This document shows, piece by piece, positions 23,474-29,211 of a stretch of 29,211 bases of DNA; the stretch's first letter is position 1; the number at the start of each line of letters is the position of its first letter. The stretch is from Bacteroidaceae bacterium. Its GTDB lineage: Bacteria > Bacteroidota > Bacteroidia > Bacteroidales > Bacteroidaceae. The stretch lies in NCBI GenBank assembly GCA_900770705.1, contig CAAGLF010000078.1, positions 1 through 29,211 on the forward strand, in the 5' to 3' direction. The position numbers and the translations under genes are program-made. Below the pieces are notes generated by a model. It did no database searches and was not told where the DNA came from. It saw only the letters and a program-made list of their open reading frames with translations.

Positions 23474-24688
23474 ATGAAATTTCTTCAAACCATTTTCCGC
23501 GGTCGTCATAGTTTCCTCTTCGGTGTGGCCTTCACCTTGTGCCTGCTGCTGTCGGCCGGCGGCCTGTGGTGGTACTTGCGTCCTGCCACACCCGACTTTG
23601 AAATTACTGACCAGCTGGGCGGAAATCTTTTCCCCTCGGCCGTGCTCGCTGTGGCCACTACCGGGGCTGAGATAGTCGCCCCTGCAGATACGTTCTACGT
23701 AGGAAACCCGAAGTCTTGCTTTGCTGTCCGCGTGCGGTCGCCGCGGCAGAACTGCCCCATACGCGTCACGCTCGAACAGACCGCCTTCTTCTCCCGCTCT
23801 GTCTCGGAGTTTGTGCTTCCCGAGGCTGGTGTGGAATATACGGTCTACCCCGAAGTGCTCTGGAACTACGACCGTTTGCAGCAGAACCGGCAGGCTCAGC
23901 CCGTTGACATCGTGGTGTCTGTAGAGCTTGCGGGGCGCGACTGCGGCCGGCAGCTGCGCACCTTCTCCGTCAGGGGCATCAATGAGTGTCTGCTGGGCTA
24001 TGTGCAGCAGCTTCCGGGCGGAAAGACGCGCTTCCGGAGCACCAAGCAGCTCTTCGCGGCCTACGTCAACGAAGACAATCCGCAGATCGACGCCCTTCTG
24101 CGCGAGGCGCTCAACACGCGGCTGGTGCGCCGCTTCCAGGGGTACCAGCTCGGCGGCGGAAAGGCCGTGGACGATCAGGTGTTCGCCTTGTGGTATGTCC
24201 TGCAGCAACGCAATTTCCGCTATAGTTCGATTTCCAATTCCAGCTTGTCGAGCAACGTGGCCTACTCGCAGCGAGTGCGCACTTTTTCGGCGGCCTTGCA
24301 GTCCTCACAAATCAATTGCGTCGACGGCAGTGCCTTGTTTGCTTCCCTGCTGCGCGCCATCAACATTACGCCCGTGCTGGTAAAGTTGCCGGGCCATATG
24401 TTTGTGGGATATTATGACGACGTAGCCCGCACGAAGCTGACTTTTCTCGAGACTACGATGATAGGCGATGTCGATTTGGACGAGTATTTTCCCGAGGAGA
24501 AGCTCGATTCTACCATTCAGGGGCTCACTCGGAAGCAGGCCAGCCGCATTACGTTCGACAAGTCCAAGGAGTACGCCGAGCGCAAATACCAGCAAAACAG
24601 ACAGGCCATCGAGAGCGGAAAGACGGGCTATATGATGCTGGAGATTTCCAAGCGCGTGCGGCGCGACATCCAGCCCCTGGCGCAGTAG
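23474..24688 (+). CDS. Membrane-anchored protein with transglutaminase-like domain, function unknown
   Basis: This 404-aa protein has a short basic N-terminus, one membrane helix (about residues 13-35, ending GGLWWYLRP), an extracytoplasmic beta-rich region (about 40-165), and a C-terminal domain resembling a transglutaminase/papain-like fold: Cys282 in NCVDGSALFASLLRAINITPVLV and His308 in GHMFVGYY. The position of the usual third residue (LDPT in the family) reads LETT, with Glu326. It may be a peptidase, a peptidoglycan-related enzyme or an inactive scaffold. I do not recognise a named family. It is convergent with the ATP-grasp-like gene across a 31-bp perfect hairpin. Confidence 0.7.
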   Translation: MKFLQTIFRGRHSFLFGVAFTLCLLLSAGGLWWYLRPATPDFEITDQLGGNLFPSAVLAVATTGAEIVAPADTFYVGNPKSCFAVRVRSPRQNCPIRVTLEQTAFFSRSVSEFVLPEAGVEYTVYPEVLWNYDRLQQNRQAQPVDIVVSVELAGRDCGRQLRTFSVRGINECLLGYVQQLPGGKTRFRSTKQLFAAYVNEDNPQIDALLREALNTRLVRRFQGYQLGGGKAVDDQVFALWYVLQQRNFRYSSISNSSLSSNVAYSQRVRTFSAALQSSQINCVDGSALFASLLRAINITPVLVKLPGHMFVGYYDDVARTKLTFLETTMIGDVDLDEYFPEEKLDSTIQGLTRKQASRITFDKSKEYAERKYQQNRQAIESGKTGYMMLEISKRVRRDIQPLAQ

Positions 24689-24713
24689 CGGCGGCCTGCA
24701 GGCTGCGGGTGCC

Positions 24714-24781
24714 GCGCATACAGCAGGAAGCAGCGCGGAGAAAATACAGGTTTTCTCCGCGCTGCTTCCTGCTGTATGCGC
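24714..24781. repeat. 31-bp perfect inverted repeat (large hairpin) between convergent genes
   Basis: The arms 24714-24744 and 24751-24781 are exact reverse complements over 31 bases, with a 6-nt loop TACAGG. The arm starts GCGCATACAGCAGG and ends GCGCGGAGAAAA. It lies 25 bases after the stop of the transglutaminase-like gene and 43 bases from the stop of the opposing gene. No T run follows on either side outside the stem, so it is not a classical intrinsic terminator. It shares no long word with the mosaic elements. Confidence 0.9.
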
Positions 24782-24824
24782 AGATAGAAAGGTTCGGAGC
24801 CGCCCGGCTGCGTTCGAACTCCGC

Positions 24825-25940
24825 TCAATCTGGCACGATCACGGCCTCCATCTCCCGTGCTTCGGGGGTTAGCCGGATTTCTCCCGCTTTCGGCTCGCTT
24901 TTCGGCCGGATACGGAAGAAGCCTGCCTTGTCTGCCGGCAATAGGTGGCGCAAGCGTAGTGCTACCGCCCCCATCGTCTGGCGCAGGTTGGCTTCTACGC
25001 AGGGGTGGAAGCGCAGTTGGCCGTCCTGGCAGCGCACGACCATCATATCTATGCCTGCCTGTCGGAGGTGGCGCCTTGCTTCGGCCGGCAGGTGGCGCGT
25101 CAGGGCTTTCCGGAAGTGCGCAATGCAGGCTTCCAGGCAGTCGGTCTGCGCCGTGGTCTGCATGAAAGGCGGTCGTTCGCCTGCTGCCGGCAGACGGTTG
25201 CCGGCATATTGTCCCGCCGGAGTGGTGGAGAAGACGGAGAGTCCGAGGTAGTCCGTCTGCCCGTCGGTTTCGGAGAAGGAAAATTCCAGGGCAAAGTCTG
25301 CCGTTCGTTCGTAGAAAGGCTCTATTTCCACGCCGCCCTGCTTGCGGACGAGGCTTTCGATACGTCTCCGCAGGTGTTCCGCGTTCGTCTCGCCCGCCTC
25401 GGCGGTGAAGACGCCGCGTCCGCTGCCCGACCAGGGCGCCTTGCACATGGCACGGCCGTAGAAGTCGATGGCGCGGAGGGCTTTCGCTGTCGTGGGGCAC
25501 CATCGGGCCTCGCCTGTCGTGCCCGGCAGACAGCTTACGGCGTCGGCCAGCAGAAGGGGGACGGCCCTGCGGCTGCCCAGGCGGCGGATGACCTGCAGCA
25601 CTGGCTCCGCAGGTAGCAGTTCCGGCTGGGGCAGTCCGGCTTTCCGCAGCCGGTGAACGACGGCCTGGTCCCATCCCCAGGGTGCTATGCCGCTCAGCGC
25701 TCCCCGGGGCAGGCCGGAGAGTTCGCGGGCATAGACGTAGTGCAGGCGGCGGCCGCTGAAGTCGGGACGGGGGCGGGGATAGTCGTCGTGCAGCAGCACG
25801 TAGTCTCCCTCGGCGGCCCACCACGCCGGCAGGAGGCAGAGGTCGCGGCCCAGGGTGCGTGCCGCACGCGATGCTGTGTAGTACGGTGTGTCGGCGGCCA
25901 GCGCCTCGTCGTGTTCGGGATTGAATAGATGGAGCAGCAT
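24825..25940 (-). CDS. ATP-grasp-like protein of unknown function
   Basis: This 371-aa, soluble, cytoplasmic-looking protein resembles a Bacteroidales family usually left as hypothetical, with the N-terminus HLFNPEHDEALA.....YTASRAARTLGRDLCLLPAWWA. Later segments look like an ATP-grasp core: APWGWDQAVVHRL, the nucleotide-loop-like KAPWSGSGRGVF (near residue 165), VEIEPFYERTADFALEFSF, and a metal-site-like HPCVEANLRQTMG near residue 315. ATP-grasp enzymes join a carboxylate to an amine or thiol through an acyl-phosphate; the substrate here is unknown. The ATG at 25940 opens the conserved N-terminus. The region upstream is mosaic copy 8, then the end of the patatin gene on the same strand. Confidence 0.65.
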   Translation of the reverse strand: MLLHLFNPEHDEALAADTPYYTASRAARTLGRDLCLLPAWWAAEGDYVLLHDDYPRPRPDFSGRRLHYVYARELSGLPRGALSGIAPWGWDQAVVHRLRKAGLPQPELLPAEPVLQVIRRLGSRRAVPLLLADAVSCLPGTTGEARWCPTTAKALRAIDFYGRAMCKAPWSGSGRGVFTAEAGETNAEHLRRRIESLVRKQGGVEIEPFYERTADFALEFSFSETDGQTDYLGLSVFSTTPAGQYAGNRLPAAGERPPFMQTTAQTDCLEACIAHFRKALTRHLPAEARRHLRQAGIDMMVVRCQDGQLRFHPCVEANLRQTMGAVALRLRHLLPADKAGFFRIRPKSEPKAGEIRLTPEAREMEAVIVPD

Positions 25941-25956
25941 AGTAAGTAGTAAGGCG

Positions 25957-26036
25957 AAACTATCTCGGCGAAAGAAAAAATTTCAAGGCCCGAAATTAAA
26001 ATTATCTCCGAGGAAATTTTTCTTTCCTCGGAGATA
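25957..26036. repeat. Mosaic intergenic element, copy 8 (between co-directional genes)
   Basis: It begins GAAACTATCTCGGCG, followed by the block 25966-26003 that matches copy 4 with one difference (it includes CAAGGCCCGAA at 25984-25994). A perfect 14-bp hairpin closes it: TATCTCCGAGGAAA (26003-26016) and complement (26023-26036), which contains the CCTCGGAGATA word of copy 1. It starts 17 bases upstream of the ATP-grasp-like gene and ends 37 bases after the patatin stop. On the minus strand its edge reads TAGTTTCG, one base from a -7 box. Confidence 0.82.
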
Positions 26037-26072
26037 GTTGGAGGACTTGCGTCTCCCCCGTCTTCCGACGGG

Positions 26073-26918
26073 CTATAAAGGCAGGCGTTCTATGGCCTTG
26101 CGCGCACATTCGTAGCCTTCCCGATAGAGTTCGTTGAGCTTGCGCACGTCTCTCTCCATACGGGTGACTTCGAGCGGCCTCTCGGGGCGGATGGCCAGTA
26201 TGCTCCCTTCTGCCTCGAGGTCGTCTACGAGCTGCAACTGCCGGTTGTAGATTTCGTGGCGCTTCGAGAGGAGCAGGCGCAGGCGCGGATACTGCTTATA
26301 GATGAACTTGGGCATTTTTATGTCGCGCTCCTGCTGCCGAAAACCTTTGTTGCGCGTCAGCACCACGACGTTGAAGGAATGTCCGGTGGCGCGGGCACGC
26401 TCCACGGGGATGGAGTCGGCAATGCCTCCGTCGAGCATAGGCGTTCCGTCGATGTCGACAATGGGACATACAAAGGGCAGACTGCTTGAAGCCTTGGCGA
26501 TTTGCAGCAGTCGGTCGGCGTCTGCCGTCTCCGTCAGGTACTCCGGCAGTCCTGTGCGGCAGTTCGTCACCACCATCTCGAAGGTCATCGGGTTGGCAAA
26601 GCAGGCTGCATAGTCGAAGGGCAATATGTCGTTGGGCAACTTCCCGTACAGGAAATCCTGGTCCAGCAGGCTGTGCTGCGTCCAGAGGTACTTCAGCCCG
26701 ATATATTGGTACTTCTCCAGCATTTCTATGCCAGTCTGCTTCGCACGTCCGCGCTGGCGGCTCAAATAGCTGAGGCCGTGGCACGCACCTGCCGACACAC
26801 CGATACCGTAGTCGAACCTGATGTCGCGGTCGAGGAAGTAATCGAGCACGCCCGCCGTGAAAACACCGCGCATACCGCCTCCTTCCAGCACCAACCCCGT
26901 ATTTTTATTCAGTAACAT
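26073..26918 (-). CDS. Patatin-like phospholipase
   Basis: This 281-aa serine lipase-fold protein has no signal peptide. The oxyanion-hole loop is GGGMRG (residues 13-18), the nucleophile is Ser42 in GVSAGA, and the dyad Asp is Asp163 in MLDGGIADSIP. It would hydrolyse acyl ester bonds of lipids; the natural substrate is not known. I chose the ATG at 26918 because a -7 box lies at 26945-26952, just upstream; the longer frame from 27041 would run across that promoter and into the start region of the divergent aminopeptidase gene. Confidence 0.9.
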   Translation of the reverse strand: MLLNKNTGLVLEGGGMRGVFTAGVLDYFLDRDIRFDYGIGVSAGACHGLSYLSRQRGRAKQTGIEMLEKYQYIGLKYLWTQHSLLDQDFLYGKLPNDILPFDYAACFANPMTFEMVVTNCRTGLPEYLTETADADRLLQIAKASSSLPFVCPIVDIDGTPMLDGGIADSIPVERARATGHSFNVVVLTRNKGFRQQERDIKMPKFIYKQYPRLRLLLSKRHEIYNRQLQLVDDLEAEGSILAIRPERPLEVTRMERDVRKLNELYREGYECARKAIERLPL

Positions 26919-26944
26919 AGCTCGTAACAGTCTTTTTCGGCCGG

Positions 26945-26952
26945 CAAAGTTA
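26945..26952 (-). promoter_or_regulatory. -7 box of the patatin-like gene
   Basis: The minus strand reads TAACTTTG, matching TAnnTTTG, 27 nt before the ATG at 26918. No -33 TTTG is seen at the normal spacing. Confidence 0.6.
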
Positions 26953-26974
26953 AGGTAATTCACTGAAGATTTTG

Positions 26975-26982
26975 TAATTTTG
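26975..26982 (+). promoter_or_regulatory. -7 box of the aminopeptidase gene
   Basis: TAATTTTG matches TAnnTTTG. A start near 26988 would give a leader of about 55 nt to the ATG at 27044. It is divergent from the patatin box 23 bp away, the same geometry as the porQ/tonB pair. Confidence 0.6.
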
Positions 26983-27043
26983 CCCCCAAAAGTGGCTCGA
27001 ACGAGCCCTTCGGACAAAGTGGAACCTTTAAAATACCGCAAAA

Positions 27044-28444
27044 ATGCTCTTTAGCAAAGAAACTTATGTAGAGCGCCGCGACGCCCTCCGTCGGCAGGTG
27101 AAGTCGGGGCTTGTCGTGCTCTTCGGCAACAATGACAGTCCGATGAACTACCCGGCCAATGCCTACAAGTACCGCCAGGACAGCTCCTTCCTCTACTTCA
27201 CGGGGCAGCACCGCGATGGTCTCGTGCTCGTGATGGATTGTGAGACGGGACGGGAGGTGCTCTTCGGCGACGAGATAGACATCGATGACATCGTATGGTA
27301 CGGAAGCGTCACCGCCGTGGCCGAGATGGCCGTCGAAAGCGGCATTGCCGGCGTCGCTCCGCTGGGCAAGCTCGGCGAACTGCTTGAGAATGCTCGCACG
27401 CAGGGTCGGCAGATACACTTCCTGCCGCCCTACCGCCACGACACGATGATACAGATCTGCGACCTGCTCGGCATCCATCCCTCGAAGCAGCGCGCGGCAG
27501 CCTCCTTGTCGCTTATCAAGGCCGTCGTCAACCTGCGTAGCGTGAAGAGCGAAGGCGAAATCGCCGAGTTGGAGCGCGCCTCGGAAATCGGATATGCGAT
27601 GCACACCACTGCCATGCGCCTGGCACGTCCCGGAGTGACCGAGGCATACATCGGCGGCGTGCTCGATGGCATTGCTGCCTCGCACGGCTCGATTGTCTCC
27701 TTCCAGAGTATCGTGTCGATGCACGGAGAAATTTTGCACGGATACCCCTCTGCGCGTCCCTTGGAGGCCGGTCGCCTGCTCTTGGTCGATGCTGGAGCCG
27801 AGACCCGCGAACACTATTGCTCCGACCACACTCGTACGACGCCGATCTCCGGCCGTTACACGCAGAAGCAGAAGGATATATACGACATCGTGGCCGACTG
27901 TCACGACTTGGCGCTCGAAAAGGCAAAGCCCGGCGTACGCTGGTACGACGTTCACCTCGATGTGTGCCGCTTGATGACTGAAAGGCTCAAGCAGCTCGGC
28001 CTGATGAAGGGCGACACCGAGGCTGCCGTTCGCGCAGGGGCCCACGCCCTCTTTCTCCCGCACGGCCTCGGCCATATGATGGGTATGGACGTGCACGATA
28101 TGGAGGGACTCGGACAAATATATGTCGGCTACGACGACGAGACGCGCCCCTCCGACCAGTTCGGACTGGCCTCGCTGCGCTTCGGACGCCGCCTCGAAGT
28201 CGGACACGTCGTCACCGACGAACCGGGCATATACTTTATTCCCGCGCTCATCGACCTTTGGCGCAAGCAAGGCACCAACAAGGATTTCCTCTGCTTCGAC
28301 AAAATCGAAGAATTCAAGGACTTCGGCGGCGTACGTATCGAGGACGACGTGCTAATCACGCCCGACGGTTGCCGCTTCCTCGGCGAAAAGCGAATCCCCT
28401 ACCGCACGGAGGAAGTCGAAGCCTTCCTGGCCGGCGCCGAGTAA
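27044..28444 (+). CDS. pepP: Xaa-Pro aminopeptidase (M24B family)
   Basis: This cytoplasmic two-metal peptidase removes an N-terminal residue that precedes proline. The product is 466 aa. It has an N-terminal AMP-N domain (RRDALRRQVKSGLVVLFGNND, YRQDSSFLYFTG) and the pita-bread domain with all five metal ligands: Asp249 (LLVDAGAE), Asp261 (YCSDHTRT), His344 (PHGLGHMMGMDVHD), Glu393 (VTDEPGIYF) and Glu433 (GVRIEDDVLI). The ATG at 27044 follows its own promoter. An exported cysteine aminopeptidase-like gene starts 111 bases downstream with no obvious promoter, so the two may be co-transcribed. Confidence 0.95.
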   Translation: MLFSKETYVERRDALRRQVKSGLVVLFGNNDSPMNYPANAYKYRQDSSFLYFTGQHRDGLVLVMDCETGREVLFGDEIDIDDIVWYGSVTAVAEMAVESGIAGVAPLGKLGELLENARTQGRQIHFLPPYRHDTMIQICDLLGIHPSKQRAAASLSLIKAVVNLRSVKSEGEIAELERASEIGYAMHTTAMRLARPGVTEAYIGGVLDGIAASHGSIVSFQSIVSMHGEILHGYPSARPLEAGRLLLVDAGAETREHYCSDHTRTTPISGRYTQKQKDIYDIVADCHDLALEKAKPGVRWYDVHLDVCRLMTERLKQLGLMKGDTEAAVRAGAHALFLPHGLGHMMGMDVHDMEGLGQIYVGYDDETRPSDQFGLASLRFGRRLEVGHVVTDEPGIYFIPALIDLWRKQGTNKDFLCFDKIEEFKDFGGVRIEDDVLITPDGCRFLGEKRIPYRTEEVEAFLAGAE

Positions 28445-28555
28445 GGGCCGAAGGAAGGGTGGCGGCCGTTGCCGGCCGTACGCCCGCGGCGGCAGGAGGC
28501 GCTTCCGGCCTTCGATTCATCAGAACTACAAACAATAATCAATCAACTACACAAA

Positions 28556-29211
28556 ATGAAGAAAATGTTATCCCTGGCAGTGGCCCTGATGTTGCTGCCC
28601 GCCGGTCTTTCCGCAGAGGAAGGGCCCGCCAAGAACGATTCACTGGTGTTTACCGTGGTCAAAGAAAATCCCGTGACAAGCATTAAGAACCAGGATCGCA
28701 GCGGGACTTGCTGGGCCTACAGCTCTTTGGCTTTCTTCGAGGCCGAGCTGCTGCGCATGGGCAAAGGTGAATTCGACTTGTGCGAATCTTTCCTGGTCTA
28801 CAATACTTATATGGACCGCGCCGACAAAGCTATCCGCACCCACGGCGACGTCAGTTTCTCCCAGGGCGGCTCTTTCTACGACGCTGTCTACTGTTTGAAG
28901 CACTACGGTATCGTGCCGCAGGACGCTATGCCCGCCCCGGGCTCCCTGTACGGCGACTCGCTCTTCAACTTCAATCAGTTGGACGCCGTGGCCGGCAGTT
29001 ATGTGAAGGCCATCGCCAAAGGAGACCACAGGAAGATTAATCCGGCGTGGAAGAAGGACCTGAATTCAATCTATGCCAACTATTTCGGCACCTTGCCCGA
29101 AACTTTTGAGTACAATGGCAAGGTTTATACGCCGCAGAGCTTCGTAAGTTATCTCGGCATCAATCCTGATGACTACGTCAGCCTCACCAGTTACACGCAC
29201 CACCCCTTCTA
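28556..29211 (+). CDS. Exported C1-family (bleomycin hydrolase/PepC-like) peptidase, partial (3' end outside window)
   Basis: The frame opens at the ATG at 28556 and runs off the window; 218 residues are visible. A signal peptide (MKKMLSLAVALMLLPAGLSA) precedes a papain-fold start: KNQDRSGTCWAYSSLAFFEAELLR, where Gln (oxyanion hole) and Cys52 (nucleophile) match the Q.RSGTCW signature of the bleomycin hydrolase/aminopeptidase C family. Later segments LCESFLVYNTYMDRADKAI, SQGGSFYDAVYCLKHYGIVPQDAMP and TPQSFVSYLGINPDDYVSLTS also fit. The catalytic His and Asn would lie beyond the window. Classical PepC enzymes are cytoplasmic, so the signal peptide points to a periplasmic or lipid-free exported form common in Bacteroidales. 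Confidence 0.88.
   Translation, partial: MKKMLSLAVALMLLPAGLSAEEGPAKNDSLVFTVVKENPVTSIKNQDRSGTCWAYSSLAFFEAELLRMGKGEFDLCESFLVYNTYMDRADKAIRTHGDVSFSQGGSFYDAVYCLKHYGIVPQDAMPAPGSLYGDSLFNFNQLDAVAGSYVKAIAKGDHRKINPAWKKDLNSIYANYFGTLPETFEYNGKVYTPQSFVSYLGINPDDYVSLTSYTHHPF

Noticed and set aside
24709..25251. Open frames on both strands that read through the 31-bp inverted repeat
   Set aside because: They encode the same peptide from both arms simply because the arms are complementary; the rest is antisense to the ATP-grasp-like gene.
26919..27041. Longer start for the patatin-like protein (41 more residues)
   Set aside because: The extension would cross both divergent promoters and reach the aminopeptidase start; the lipase fold begins at the ATG at 26918.

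Overview
The window comes from a Bacteroidota chromosome, most likely a Bacteroidales member in or near Prevotellaceae/Bacteroidaceae, with fairly GC-rich genes. Four things support this. The promoters fit the Bacteroidota pattern (TTTG, about 18-20 nt, TAnnTTTG), with few Shine-Dalgarno sequences. Two secreted proteins end in a 'YD(V/L)SGRR...GVYI..GGK' sorting tail, and the type IX secretion gene porQ is present. The family set is typical of the order: a DPE2-like amylomaltase, a GH95 fucosidase, a WC-(D/E)-LVFE-type TonB and a small Bacteroidales HTH protein. I see no insertion sequence, phage gene, CRISPR array or plasmid function, so this looks like core chromosome.

Layout. 1-430: the 3' end of a secreted-protein gene and a terminator complex. 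472-3909 (-): mfd. 4231-8349 (+): cytoplasmic malto-oligosaccharide use (GH77 amylomaltase, then an MFS sugar transporter). 8484-11054 (-): operon porQ, cmk, ispH. 11161-14033 (+): tonB, polyprenyl diphosphate synthase, tatD. 14270-15976 (+): asnA and an AlkD-like gene. 16266-16337 (-): tRNA-Arg(CCG). 16444-18558 (-): a BtuB-like TonB-dependent receptor. 19081-22452 (+): a large secreted GH95 enzyme. 23148-24688 (+): a small HTH protein and a membrane-anchored transglutaminase-like protein. 24825-25940 (-): an ATP-grasp-like protein of unknown role. 26073-26918 (-): a patatin-like lipase. 27044-29211 (+): an M24 aminopeptidase and the start of an exported papain-fold (bleomycin-hydrolase type) peptidase.

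Functional links. PorQ belongs to the system that would export and anchor the two proteins with C-terminal sorting tails. TonB would energise outer-membrane receptors such as the one at 16444-18558. GH95 would release fucose (or a related sugar) from host or plant glycans at the surface, while the amylomaltase/MFS pair handles alpha-glucans inside the cell. The two peptidases at the right end fit peptide and amino-acid scavenging.

The most unusual signal is not a gene. At least eight intergenic regions, and perhaps nine, carry an AT/GC mosaic element of about 60-120 bp. Each is built from a small vocabulary of 8-15 bp words (CAAGGCCCGAA, CGGACTTAGGAAAAA, CCTCGGAGATA, TCTGCCGAGG, GAGGAAATTTTT) joined by A/T runs and reused in different orders and orientations, usually as long perfect hairpins. 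Some copies sit between convergent genes and look like two-way terminators. Others lie between divergent promoters or between tandem genes, where termination does not explain them. A separate 31-bp perfect inverted repeat lies at 24714-24781.
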